A stretch of 64,000 nt of DNA, from the NCBI GenBank assembly GCA_938038445.1, contig CALHRZ010000004.1, forward strand, positions 82,323 through 146,322, in the 5' to 3' direction. Positions 9,369 to 18,939 of this stretch are shown piece by piece. Position 1 is the stretch's first letter. Each line of letters starts with the position of its first letter. Origin of the DNA: an uncultured bacterium (GTDB lineage: Bacteria; Verrucomicrobiota; Kiritimatiellia; CAIKKV01). Made by a program: the position numbers and the translations under genes. Under the pieces are notes generated by a model that was not told where the DNA came from, did not search any database, and worked only from the letters and a program-made list of their open reading frames with translations.

Positions 9369-10499
9369 GTGCTTAAGGAAGGATTCAACGTCCGCGTTCC
9401 GCTTTACCGTCGGATTGCCGATCGACTGCGGCGGGAGATTATGGAGGGGGGGAAGCCGGGGGATCGGTTTGCCTCGCAGAATGAAATTGCCTTCCGGCTG
9501 AACGTTGCTCCGGGGACCGCCCGGGAGGCTGTTGCGCTTCTTGTGCAGGAGGGGCTGTTGGAACGCCGACAGGGCAGCGGGACGTACGTGCGGGAACGAG
9601 GAACGTCCCGCGCCGTAGGGATCATCTGCGAACTGGATCTTTCGCATCCGGCGACGTCGCCGTTTTTTGTTCATCTGGTTCAACGGCTTCGGACTCATTT
9701 TGCGCAGGTTGGTTTTGGGACGCGGACCTATATCGGCCATGCGCCGCCCTATGGGGGCGAAGTACCCAATCGGCTCAGTTCGGCGGAGTTTTTTCTGGAC
9801 CTGGAGAGAGGGGAATTGCTCGGCGTGGTGGATGTGGGGTCGCCGTCGGGTCTCGTGGCGGCAGCGATCGGCAACCGTTCCATTCCTTTGATTCACGGGG
9901 GTGTAGTGGACGGCGTTCCGTTCGTGGACTACGAGGAACTGGTGCAAAAGGGGGTCGAGGTTCTGCGGTTGCGGGGTTGCCGTCGGCTGGCCTGTGTGGA
10001 TTTGGGGCGACCGGGGACCCCTTCGTCGCGACTGGCTGCATTTGAGAGGGAAGTTCAGAGGCAGGGGCTTCGGACGTTTCCGGCTTGGCAGGTTGTGGTG
10101 GAACGGCGCGCGGATGGGGGAGAGGAAGTCAGAGAGTCGTTTCGGCGTCTGTGGACCGCGCGACAGATTAAACCGGACGGCCTTCTTGTTCTTGATGATA
10201 TGGTTTATCTAGATTTAGCACCCGCTTTAATCGAGTGGGAGATCACGGTTCCAGAAGAGTTGGTGATTGCGAGTCATGCCAACCGAGCCGAACCTCGCAT
10301 ACCTGTTCCGGTTCCGATCCGACTTGCGGTTGATCCGGACGATGTGGCATCGGCGGTGGTCCACAACTTTGTCCGGCGGCTGAAGGATCCCGCCGCGCCG
10401 GTGGAACAGTTGCCGGTTCCCATTTATGTGATGAAACCTGAAGAGCGGGCGTTTCGGCACGCGCCAAGGCAGACGGTAGCCTGTAAGGCGGGAAAATAA
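9369..10499 (+). CDS. GntR-type DNA-binding domain with LacI-type sensor domain (AraR-like regulator)
   Basis: The product has 376 residues. I start it at GTG 9369 because AAAGGAGGGG lies directly upstream; an in-frame ATG at 9294 would overlap the previous gene and adds a Lys/Ser-rich tail. Residues about 10-76 are a GntR winged helix-turn-helix (PLYRRIADRLRREI, FRLNVAPGTAREA, LLERRQGSGTYV). From residue about 83 a periplasmic-binding-protein-like fold follows (VGIICEL, HGGVVDGVPFVDYEE, GCRRLACVDLG, DGLLVLDDMVY), as in AraR-type sugar-responsive repressors. It probably controls the preceding carbohydrate-related run in response to a sugar; the ligand cannot be read from sequence. Confidence 0.85.
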   Translation: MLKEGFNVRVPLYRRIADRLRREIMEGGKPGDRFASQNEIAFRLNVAPGTAREAVALLVQEGLLERRQGSGTYVRERGTSRAVGIICELDLSHPATSPFFVHLVQRLRTHFAQVGFGTRTYIGHAPPYGGEVPNRLSSAEFFLDLERGELLGVVDVGSPSGLVAAAIGNRSIPLIHGGVVDGVPFVDYEELVQKGVEVLRLRGCRRLACVDLGRPGTPSSRLAAFEREVQRQGLRTFPAWQVVVERRADGGEEVRESFRRLWTARQIKPDGLLVLDDMVYLDLAPALIEWEITVPEELVIASHANRAEPRIPVPVPIRLAVDPDDVASAVVHNFVRRLKDPAAPVEQLPVPIYVMKPEERAFRHAPRQTVACKAGK

Positions 10500-10582
10500 A
10501 AGGTTTTCCGGGGAGTGAGGAGATGTTTCCGACGGGATGAGGGGGCCATTGAAGTGTTTCCCGCAAGGCCTGATAATCCTGC

Positions 10583-13500
10583 TTACGGGAGAAGGTTGAG
10601 AAGATCTTCCGAGAACTGTTCCGGGCCGTAGGCTTCGATTTCCAGAAGTCGTGCATGACCGTCTGGACTGCCGGCCCAAAGATAAAGAAGGGATTGGGCC
10701 TCTACGGGTTCAAAGGTGAAAAGGGTGTACGGATTCCGGTTGTCGGTTTCGGCTCCAAGCAGTTTCGTTTCCTTGCCTGTTCGGGCAAAAACGGCGAATT
10801 TGCGCGTAATCCGTTCGGGTGCGGATCCGTCGTGATAGAGGGCCACGGCGGCCAGACGTTTCGGCCTTTTGAAAGTGATGGCCATTTCGGCGCGGTCACA
10901 GAAGATTCCCTGCGGAACGGGTTTGCCAATCCAGGAACTTTCCTGGCCTTCGAGTTTTCCATCGGCCACGATGGCCCAGGGAATTCGAATTGGCGGAGGC
11001 TGCTCCGTCTGACCCATCGCGCGGGCGAGGTGGGAGATCCAGGGGATGGAGAGGCGAAAGTCAGGCGGGTCCGCCAGGGGAGGGGTTTGACCCTCGGACG
11101 CATTGGCGCGAACGGAAGGGGTCTGAGCGAGAAGCAGGTTGGGCGTTCGGAAGCGCAATGCGCCGATTTGGAGGCGTTCGACTTCGAAACGGGCATGGGA
11201 TGGATCGACCGGTGCTTGCGGGCTCAAGGTCAAGCGGAACCAGGCAGCGTCTTCGGGCGTCCGGAAGGAGACGATCCGTTCCTCCCAACTGCGAGAGGCC
11301 GAGAGCTGGAATCGAAGCGGTTCGGGACGGTTGGGAAAAGACGTTGTGACTTCCCATCGGCAAAGTTCGGGGTCGGAGGTTCGGACACGTTGGCGGAAAG
11401 AAAGGAGGATGGTCTGTGCCGGCCGGCAGGGTTGCTGGATATCCAGCGCGAGCGATTTCGGAGGACGCGAAAGGGGAATGGTTTCACCGGGCGGGGGGAA
11501 CGGCACCGGGAGAAGAGAGACATCCGCAACGCGTTGGACCTGTTCAAAAAGAGTCGGTGCATCGGGGGGTTGGAGTTCGATCCAATGTTCGGGCGTTTCG
11601 GCGGGTAATTCTCCCAGCCAACGCGCCGTCCAGCTTGCCTCGCTCTTCATTTCGTTGAAGCGGTTGAGGTCCGTCTCATACGCGACGGTCCATTCTTCCG
11701 TGAGCCCAAGGATCTGACCGCTGTCGGTCCCGACGACCCATCCTTTTCCATCGTCACGCCGAAGCAGGGCGCCGGCTGATGAAGGAAGGGCGACTATTTT
11801 CTTCGGCAAGAGGTTCGGATCGAACCGGTGAAGAACTCCGTCCCACGTGGACACCACGAGCTGTTCCTCCATCGTCCAGACGGAGCGAACGGGCCCGGGA
11901 ACCGGAAGAGCCATGATGTGGGCGGAATCCAGCTGAAGGATCTGGGGGGGAGCATCATTCTGGAATTCAAGCACGGCGATGGGAAACGATTTGAAGGTGT
12001 GAATTCGAGCGACCGGTTGAGCGAGCGGAATTTGCCGTACGGGTTCTCCTTGTTCGTTCAGGAAGAAGAGAAGGGGGCGGGGGGACTCCCGAAGTTGGCC
12101 GGCGTGGCAGGCGACGATTCCGTTCGGCATGAGTTGGCAGGCGGTGTTGAGAATCAGAATACCGTTTCGTTTCCACACGATTTCGCCGTTTTGGGCTGCG
12201 ATGAAGAAAAGGGCTGGGTCTTCGTAGCCCACCAGATCCCGGCCGTAGAAACGCGGGCGCCAGCCGCTGACGAGAAGGGCGCGGCCGTCTTCGGAGAGCG
12301 CTTGGATTTTCAAGCGGAGCGGCTTGAGAAAATCGGCTTCGTTTCGGATATCAAATCGGAAATCTCGGACCCAGCGGGTTCGGCCTTCGCGATCGAGGCC
12401 GAGAACGAGGTTATCGCCCGCGGCGAACAGATGACCCGTATGGGGATCCACGACGATCCCGTTGGCCAATGGGCCGAGCAGTTGAAGGGTGGGCTGGAAG
12501 TCGGCATTGCGGAAAACGAGGCGGTCGCGCCATCGCTGAACGAAGCGTTGGACCCCGACCGGTTCGAGGGAACCGAACACATCTGAAATCGTTTGGGCGA
12601 TACGGCCGGAATCGGTTTCGAGGAGAAAGTGGGCGGGACCTGCGACGGTTACACCGGAGAGGCTGACCAGAAGGCGGTTGCTGTCCAGGGGTTGAATCTG
12701 TTGGATGGGGGTTCCGAAGCCGTATTTCTGGACATTCGGAAGCGGTTGAAGGATTTCGGAAAGAGAAGATTTCGCGGCTGCAATAAGGGTTTCGGCTTCT
12801 CTCGCCTGCGGGGGTGAACGTTTTTGCTTGAGCTGCGTGTTGATCCAGTCCCGGACGGCTTCAAGCCCTTTCGCGTCTTCCGCTTGTATGGAGAGCGCAT
12901 CGAATCGGGGAGCGAACGCCTCCCAAACGGTTTGCACGATGGCAGCTCCTGGACCTGGGAAGTCTGTTGTTGCGCCGATTCCGAGCTGTTCATGGAGATC
13001 GGCGATCAGGCGATGGTTGGCGGGAGTTCCCATCAGGATGGCATCGCGGAAAAGCGCGAAACGGGGTCCTGGCTGCTGATAACCGGAATCGGGATGATCG
13101 TAATAGCTTGCGTCGTTGTACGAGACGGTCTGGAGGCCGCGTCGGGCGGCCAGAAGGGTTCCGTTTGTGACGTGGCGCCAGACGGATTCATCGTAGGCGG
13201 TTCGGCGCCAACGGAGCGGGAGATCGTGGACGGCGAAGGGATCGAGCGTTTGAACATCACATTGTTTGCCCGCTGTCCGAAGCGTTTGAGCCAGTCGTTC
13301 GGCTTCCTGCCGGAAGAAATCGGGCTGACCTTCGTCGAGAAGAATCACAAAGGCGGATTTTTCCTGAAGGAACCGTTCCATTTCGTTGGGGCGGCGGATC
13401 AAGAGACGACCTTCTTGATCCTGGCGGAGGGTAACGGCAGGGGTCTCCGGCAACGCGAACGTCCAAACGGCTTCGCGGCCTGTGACCAGTTCCCGCGCGC

Positions 13501-16500
13501 GGAGTGTCCAGGTGCCGGCGGCCGCGTTACGGCCGAGGGTCAGGGAAACCGGATGGTCGGGGCCGGCTGCGCGATAGACTTGCTTGAGTGGGCGGCCGTG
13601 CGGGTCGCGAAGTGTGAGTTCAAAGGGGAGCGGATCGGCAAAGGGGATCCCGGATTCATCCAGAACTGAAGGGGTGATTTGGAGAACGTCCTGAAGGGTC
13701 TGGCGATAGATTGTGGCGTGGATTTGGACTTTTCGAATGGGCCGGTCGGTCAGGATCAGGATCCTGCCTTCCGAGTGCTGGAAAGCGACCGGATAGACCC
13801 AGTGCGCGTCCTGGCGGGTTGCGGACTCCGAGAGACGGGTTTCCGTTCCACCTTCCGTCACGTCATAGACGACGTAGGGGCGATTGAAAAGAAGAGATCC
13901 TTTCCGGGCGAGGGTAAAGCCTTGAACAAACCAGGAGGCTTCGGCCGTGTGAACGGCAGGCGGAACCAGGGTATCGTTGATGGCGACGACGAGCGCGGTC
14001 TCTCTTCCGGCCATCGAGGCGGTGACCAGGTGAGGGTGGTCCGAGCGAACATGGGGAGGGGGGAGGCGGGCAAGGATGGCCTCGAGCCGGTTGCGGCACT
14101 GGAGGTAGTTGCGGAGCATCCAGAGGTAGCGCTGGCCGATCGGATGGCGGCTGGAGCCGACCTCGGGTTGTACGGATTCGTCGGGTTCGAGGGTAACGGT
14201 TTCGCCGGGATAATCGGGGGCGGTGAGAGGGTCTTTGAAAATGTGTCCCCCGTTCGCAACGAAGCCATGGAGTTGTTTCATGACTTCCGGCGGGAGGGGC
14301 ATGCGTTGACGGTGGAGGAAGAGGGCCTGGTAACGGGACAATTGGCCCGCGGCAATTTGTTCCTCTGTGATAAAGGCGGCAGGCCGTCCCGATCGCAAGA
14401 GGTTATAATAAAGGGCGTAGAGTTCCCCCTGAAGGCCGGTGAACCAGATCATTCCGTTCCGGCCGCCCGAACCTTGGAAATCGCCCGTGTCCGCGGTTTC
14501 CTGGCGGAAGGATCGCAGGATGGCCACAGTGGATTCGGGGTGGAGCGTCATGGCGTAGGGGCCGTAGCGATGCAGGAGACCGGCGAGTTGTCGAATTTCT
14601 TCGCCGAAGCGGCCGGAGGGAACGAAGGTTTTGGCATCGAGGCCGACGCCCCATGCGCCCCGGGCCATGGACAAGAGCGCTTGGCGGATATGGAAATTAC
14701 GGTCGCCGGAGAAGGCCTGTACCCAGGGCGGTTTTCCACTGCCCGCGCCATAATAATCAATGCCGAACAGTTCCTGAAAGGGGTCCACTTGCCAGTCCGT
14801 ATAGGCGTGAATCCCAGCGCGGGGCAAGGTGGCGAAGTAGAGGGGGGGATAGTAATCCGGGCTTCGGAACCAGCCGACGGGAATGAAGGAGAGGTAGTTC
14901 CAGTTTCCGAGCGTGCGGGCGGATTCGGTCCAGGCGGCGTAAGCTTCGGCGAAGGCTTGGGTACGGCGTTGTTGGCCGCGGACTTTCCATTCGACCAGCG
15001 ATTGGAAGGCGGCGGAGGTGAACAGGGGATGGGCGGGACCGGACTTGAGAATTTCCCTTTCCGTCGCGGTGGAACCGTCGGGCTGAAGCAGAGTGAAGCC
15101 CGTTTCTTTCGTCCACGACCATCCTTCCGGAAGGGAGCCCTGTGCATTGCGGATAGCCTGTTGGAGCGCAGCGGCCTGGAATTCGGCGAAGCCGGCACGG
15201 GGAGGATGATGTTCGTAGTGGGGGTGGAGTCCCGGGTACCAGTTCATGAAGAAGCCGCCGAAGCTGGCGAACTCCCGGTGGATTTGGGCGCGTAAGCCAT
15301 ACATGCGACGCATCCAATCGAGTCCTTCGGTGTAGCTGTGGAGTGGGTTCCAGTTGGCGGTTTGTCCGTCCATGCCCCAGACGCCGTGGGGGAGGTAACG
15401 GACGCCGAATCGCAGCGCGCTGGCGAGGGCTTGTTCTGTTTCCGTGTAGGAGTCCGTGAGATCCAGCGGTGGGAAAAAGGGGTCGGAAAGGCAGGCGGCG
15501 CGCGTGGAGGATGGAAGGCGGTGTTGGCCGATCCAACGTTCCCGTTCTTCCGGCGTTTGAAGTGTTTCAGCCGGGCTTTGCTGGAGCATGTGGGTGCTGC
15601 ATAAGCCGAGGGGGGTTCGGAATGGCCCTGTTTCGCAGATTCGGGTGGCAAATCCCTCCCAGGTGGTGGGCGGCTCAAGGGCATGGATAAGCAAGCGGGT
15701 TTCGTGGCCAATCCAACGGCCGTCCGGCGAAAAGGGCACAAGGCGATAGGCGCCGGGTTGGAGTTGGGCGGCAGGAAGGGTTGCGAATCGGGTCCGGCGT
15801 TGGCTGCCGTCCAGCGGGGGCAGGGTGATATGACCCACGACCGACGTGCGGCCGATGGAATCGGCGAGGCGGATTTCCACCCTTGTTTTATCGGTGGGTT
15901 CGGCCGTTCGGGCGGTGAGAAAGAGTTCGATGAATTCGTCCTGGCGGTAATCGCAGCGGTTGTGGCGGGTATGAAGCGTCAGGGAGCCTCGAACCGCCGT
16001 ATTGAGCAGGCAAACGATCAAGGGCTCGGGAAGGGAATCGGGCAGATGGTCAGGGAGGCGCAAGGCGTAAAGGCCTGGGGTTAGATCGCCGATCGCGCAT
16101 TCGTAAAGGCCGTCGCCCTTGTGAAAGGTGCGGCGCAGGATCCCCGTTGCGGAAGAAGAAAGTGCACGGATGGGGTCAAGGCGAAGCGCCAATTCGGGGT
16201 CGGGGGGGAGAGATTGATGAGCGGTCCAGCGGGTCCAACTGACTCGGAGCGTACCGTCGCGGGTTGTTTCCGCGGGCGGCACGGCGAGGAGATGGAGTTC
16301 GGGGGAGCCGGAGGGATCTATCCAGGCGATGGCGCGTGCGTTCGTCCAACGGTGAGCATACGAGGGGAGTTCGAAGGCGATGGAGGTGATTGTTCGGGCG
16401 TTGGGGGTGCGGATACCGACATGGGGATGGGTTCTTGGAATCCAGAGTTGTTCCGAGGATTCTTCTTTTTCAAACTGTAGTGTCAGGCTACCGGGGGCAG

Positions 16501-17446
16501 CGGGCGCTACCGGCAGGCGGGGGGGCGGTTCGGAAGGCTGGGGAGCGGGGAGGATCCATTCCAGCGCGAAAGGTCCTGTTTTGCGAAGATTATTAACAGA
16601 ATCGTCCAAAATAATACCTTCTGCGCTGAGGTGAAACGGTATGCCGTTCAGCGTATAGGGAGAGGAGCGATGGCCGGGGCGGAGAGTGGGAATGAGGTAG
16701 AGCGTCAGTTCAAAAAAGCGCAAAGGGCGAAGCCGGTTATCGCAGAGTCCGGGGGGTGGGCCGCTGGGGAGCGCGGGGCTGTGTTCGCATCGGAGGTCGG
16801 CCAGGAGATCGCGGTTTTGCCAGCGCAGATCGGGTGTAAAAGGGACGTGCCGGCGGGGGTTGTTTTCCTGGACGGCGCGGAATCGGACGGCGTAGCAGGG
16901 AATGTCGAGAAATTTTCCTGAGCGGCGGTAACCTTCGGGAAGAACGTCGAGTGAAATATCGCCCGGCGTGAGGAGGAGTTTGTCCGTTGGTTCGATGGCT
17001 GCTTGAGCGTGACGGAGATGGCGCGGACCGATTTGGCGAAGGGCGATGCCTTCGAAGATGCGGTTGCGATAGAGAGGGTCCACTTCGTCGCAGACCCTGG
17101 AAAGAGCGGGATCATGTGGTTTTGCCTCGGCCAGTTCGGTCATTAGGGCATCGAGCGCCGGATGGTTATCCTGGGGCCGGGAAAGATCGGTTGCGGCGGA
17201 GGGCTGATGGGGCGTATTGTGGATGGGGGTTAAGGGGAAAAGAGGGCGATCGCCGATCCGGACGTCACTCAGCCAGTCGGTGACGATCAACCCGTCGAAT
17301 GGCGAGGAGCGGAAGTCCGTGGGTTGGCTGACGAGGGGATGATCGGGTTGGTCGGCGGCGACGAGCCGCAGGAAGGGGGGCACTGTTTCCTTGGCGGAAA
17401 GGGTAGAAACACCCAAAAGCCATATTGCGGCAGCAAACGATCTCAT
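10583..17446 (-). CDS. Giant secreted multidomain beta-galactosidase/glycosidase-like protein
   Basis: The product has 2287 residues. The frame is open further upstream, but the start is placed at ATG 17446 because MRSFAAAIWLLGVSTLSAKE is a clear signal peptide and the longer frame would overlap the neighbour. Order: beta-rich N-terminal regions (to about 640); a TIM-barrel-like region (about 690-1000, with RAGIHAYTDWQVDPFQELF); a GH42-type trimerisation/GATase-like Rossmann region (about 1020-1080, PAAFITEEQI, LPPEVMKQLHGFVANGGHIF); a second mixed region; a PQQ/WD-like propeller (about 1580-1915, repeated blades such as NLVLGLDREGRTRWVRDF); and a discoidin-like C-terminal sandwich (about 2165-2275). 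It is probably a cell-surface enzyme on plant polysaccharide. No ribosome binding site is evident; it starts 22 nt after the neighbour's stop. Confidence 0.75.
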   Translation of the reverse strand: MRSFAAAIWLLGVSTLSAKETVPPFLRLVAADQPDHPLVSQPTDFRSSPFDGLIVTDWLSDVRIGDRPLFPLTPIHNTPHQPSAATDLSRPQDNHPALDALMTELAEAKPHDPALSRVCDEVDPLYRNRIFEGIALRQIGPRHLRHAQAAIEPTDKLLLTPGDISLDVLPEGYRRSGKFLDIPCYAVRFRAVQENNPRRHVPFTPDLRWQNRDLLADLRCEHSPALPSGPPPGLCDNRLRPLRFFELTLYLIPTLRPGHRSSPYTLNGIPFHLSAEGIILDDSVNNLRKTGPFALEWILPAPQPSEPPPRLPVAPAAPGSLTLQFEKEESSEQLWIPRTHPHVGIRTPNARTITSIAFELPSYAHRWTNARAIAWIDPSGSPELHLLAVPPAETTRDGTLRVSWTRWTAHQSLPPDPELALRLDPIRALSSSATGILRRTFHKGDGLYECAIGDLTPGLYALRLPDHLPDSLPEPLIVCLLNTAVRGSLTLHTRHNRCDYRQDEFIELFLTARTAEPTDKTRVEIRLADSIGRTSVVGHITLPPLDGSQRRTRFATLPAAQLQPGAYRLVPFSPDGRWIGHETRLLIHALEPPTTWEGFATRICETGPFRTPLGLCSTHMLQQSPAETLQTPEERERWIGQHRLPSSTRAACLSDPFFPPLDLTDSYTETEQALASALRFGVRYLPHGVWGMDGQTANWNPLHSYTEGLDWMRRMYGLRAQIHREFASFGGFFMNWYPGLHPHYEHHPPRAGFAEFQAAALQQAIRNAQGSLPEGWSWTKETGFTLLQPDGSTATEREILKSGPAHPLFTSAAFQSLVEWKVRGQQRRTQAFAEAYAAWTESARTLGNWNYLSFIPVGWFRSPDYYPPLYFATLPRAGIHAYTDWQVDPFQELFGIDYYGAGSGKPPWVQAFSGDRNFHIRQALLSMARGAWGVGLDAKTFVPSGRFGEEIRQLAGLLHRYGPYAMTLHPESTVAILRSFRQETADTGDFQGSGGRNGMIWFTGLQGELYALYYNLLRSGRPAAFITEEQIAAGQLSRYQALFLHRQRMPLPPEVMKQLHGFVANGGHIFKDPLTAPDYPGETVTLEPDESVQPEVGSSRHPIGQRYLWMLRNYLQCRNRLEAILARLPPPHVRSDHPHLVTASMAGRETALVVAINDTLVPPAVHTAEASWFVQGFTLARKGSLLFNRPYVVYDVTEGGTETRLSESATRQDAHWVYPVAFQHSEGRILILTDRPIRKVQIHATIYRQTLQDVLQITPSVLDESGIPFADPLPFELTLRDPHGRPLKQVYRAAGPDHPVSLTLGRNAAAGTWTLRARELVTGREAVWTFALPETPAVTLRQDQEGRLLIRRPNEMERFLQEKSAFVILLDEGQPDFFRQEAERLAQTLRTAGKQCDVQTLDPFAVHDLPLRWRRTAYDESVWRHVTNGTLLAARRGLQTVSYNDASYYDHPDSGYQQPGPRFALFRDAILMGTPANHRLIADLHEQLGIGATTDFPGPGAAIVQTVWEAFAPRFDALSIQAEDAKGLEAVRDWINTQLKQKRSPPQAREAETLIAAAKSSLSEILQPLPNVQKYGFGTPIQQIQPLDSNRLLVSLSGVTVAGPAHFLLETDSGRIAQTISDVFGSLEPVGVQRFVQRWRDRLVFRNADFQPTLQLLGPLANGIVVDPHTGHLFAAGDNLVLGLDREGRTRWVRDFRFDIRNEADFLKPLRLKIQALSEDGRALLVSGWRPRFYGRDLVGYEDPALFFIAAQNGEIVWKRNGILILNTACQLMPNGIVACHAGQLRESPRPLLFFLNEQGEPVRQIPLAQPVARIHTFKSFPIAVLEFQNDAPPQILQLDSAHIMALPVPGPVRSVWTMEEQLVVSTWDGVLHRFDPNLLPKKIVALPSSAGALLRRDDGKGWVVGTDSGQILGLTEEWTVAYETDLNRFNEMKSEASWTARWLGELPAETPEHWIELQPPDAPTLFEQVQRVADVSLLPVPFPPPGETIPLSRPPKSLALDIQQPCRPAQTILLSFRQRVRTSDPELCRWEVTTSFPNRPEPLRFQLSASRSWEERIVSFRTPEDAAWFRLTLSPQAPVDPSHARFEVERLQIGALRFRTPNLLLAQTPSVRANASEGQTPPLADPPDFRLSIPWISHLARAMGQTEQPPPIRIPWAIVADGKLEGQESSWIGKPVPQGIFCDRAEMAITFKRPKRLAAVALYHDGSAPERITRKFAVFARTGKETKLLGAETDNRNPYTLFTFEPVEAQSLLYLWAGSPDGHARLLEIEAYGPEQFSEDLLNLLP

Positions 17447-17468
17447 GAGGCGTTGGGGGGATGGGGGT

Positions 17469-18791
17469 TTATGGGTATTCGAATCCGCAGGCGACGTACA
17501 CCTGGGCGCGGCCGGTGAAATCGGATTGGAAGACGACGAATCGGCCGTCGGGGGAGAGAACGGGATGGGCGTGGGAGCGCTGTTTCTTATAGGAGGAGCG
17601 CGTAAGGAGGAGGTAACGTGGCTCCAGCCACGGGTCATCGCCTGGCGTTTCCCGGTAGGTGGCGATCCAGAGAAAGGAGAATTTGCCTTCGTTATAGCCG
17701 TCGGTGTCGCTGACGAAATGTCGGCCTGAGAGGTCGCAGGCGAGATGGCAGGAATCGGCGCGGGCGAGTTTCCGGCTGAGGTCGATGGGTTGTGGGACGC
17801 CGGGGGCGAGTTGGCCGCGCCAGTAGTCGGGGTGATGTCGGCCGCCGGGAAGTCGGATGGGCAGGGCTTCGAAGACGGGAGCGCGCCAGCGGCCGCCGCG
17901 CAAGTCGTAGAGACCGCAGAAAATCGTCCCGCCTGTTCCACGGAACCCGTTATGTCCTCCGGAAATGAGATCCTGGCCATTCCCGATCGGAATCATGCGC
18001 CAATCGGCGCCATCGTCTCGAACCACGTGATGCAGGGTGATTGAGCCTTGGCCTGGCGGGAAAGGGGGCGGCATGTTTTGCCAGCGCCAGGATCCGTCGG
18101 GCGGGGTCAGCCAGGAGCCGTCGGAAAGGCGACCGTCCGAACCCATGACCGAGACGTCATAAGGGGCGGCGGGATTTTTGGAATACTGGCAATGCATATT
18201 GCGGAAGCCGTTTCCGAATTCGATCGGCCACCATTTTCCTTCGGACAATTCGAAGACGTAGGCGCCCCAGGGAGCGCCTTCGGTTTTTCCGTCGCCGAGC
18301 CAGACGCCGAACAGGAGGCGACGGCTATCGCAGGAGATTGTGAGACAACCGCGAATGGTGAAGGGGGCGGGTGCGGTGCACACGGGAGTTTGGGTTTGGT
18401 CGGAGAGTCGGAGGCGGGAAAGTTCGATCTGGTCTTTTTTTCGTTCAAGGGTGTAGACATATTTTCCGTCGGGGGCGAGAACTGCGCCGCAGAAACCGGT
18501 TGAACTGTTTCGGAACGCCTCGATTCCCTGGGCGTTTTTTTCGTATTCCACCAGCGGTTCGATGGCGAAGTCGTTTTCCGTATCGCAGAGCCAAAGGCCG
18601 GCCTTGCGGGAGCCGTCCGCGCTGGGTAGGCGCCAGAAGACGAAACGTTTCGAATCCGAGGTCCACGAATTGCAATCCATATAGACGTTTTCGCTGTCGC
18701 GAGAATCATCGGTTGCGATTTGGACCACCCGGAGTCCGGGAGGACTGACAGGGGTTGTGAACTCATCGCGTTGTTGGGCTTCTTTGATCAT
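17469..18791 (-). CDS. Oligogalacturonate-lyase-like seven-bladed WD40-type beta-propeller protein
   Basis: The product has 440 residues without a signal peptide; ATG 18791 follows AGAAGGAGAA. It has repeated propeller blades (VVQIATDDSRDSENVYMDC, FVFWRLPSADGSRKAGLW, SPDGRFVVFQSDFTGRAQVY) and the His-bearing SHAHPVLSPDGRFV near the C-terminus. These are typical of cytoplasmic oligogalacturonide lyases (PL22) and their relatives; family length is about 390-440. I could not confirm the full metal-binding His/Gln set, so the substrate is inferred. A tagaturonate-epimerase-like gene 8 kb away supports a role in breakdown of galacturonate oligomers. The next gene, for a giant secreted glycosidase-like protein, starts 22 nt after its stop, so the two probably share an mRNA. 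Confidence 0.65.
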   Translation of the reverse strand: MIKEAQQRDEFTTPVSPPGLRVVQIATDDSRDSENVYMDCNSWTSDSKRFVFWRLPSADGSRKAGLWLCDTENDFAIEPLVEYEKNAQGIEAFRNSSTGFCGAVLAPDGKYVYTLERKKDQIELSRLRLSDQTQTPVCTAPAPFTIRGCLTISCDSRRLLFGVWLGDGKTEGAPWGAYVFELSEGKWWPIEFGNGFRNMHCQYSKNPAAPYDVSVMGSDGRLSDGSWLTPPDGSWRWQNMPPPFPPGQGSITLHHVVRDDGADWRMIPIGNGQDLISGGHNGFRGTGGTIFCGLYDLRGGRWRAPVFEALPIRLPGGRHHPDYWRGQLAPGVPQPIDLSRKLARADSCHLACDLSGRHFVSDTDGYNEGKFSFLWIATYRETPGDDPWLEPRYLLLTRSSYKKQRSHAHPVLSPDGRFVVFQSDFTGRAQVYVACGFEYP

Positions 18792-18939
18792 TCCCTTGTT
18801 CTCCTTCTCATGGGAACCGTGTGTTAGTCACTGGCAAACCATCGGATAGGTCGAAACCCTTGTGATCGTCCCTACAGCTTCGATCGCGTGTTCGAGTTCC
18901 CAAAACCCCTGAGTAAAGAAGGTATTCTTTTTTTGGCGA

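Noticed and set aside
17447..17980. N-terminal 178-codon extension of the giant secreted protein
   Set aside because: It overlaps the propeller gene in another frame, is Pro/Ser/Ala-rich like a shadow frame, and would bury the clear signal peptide at ATG 17446.
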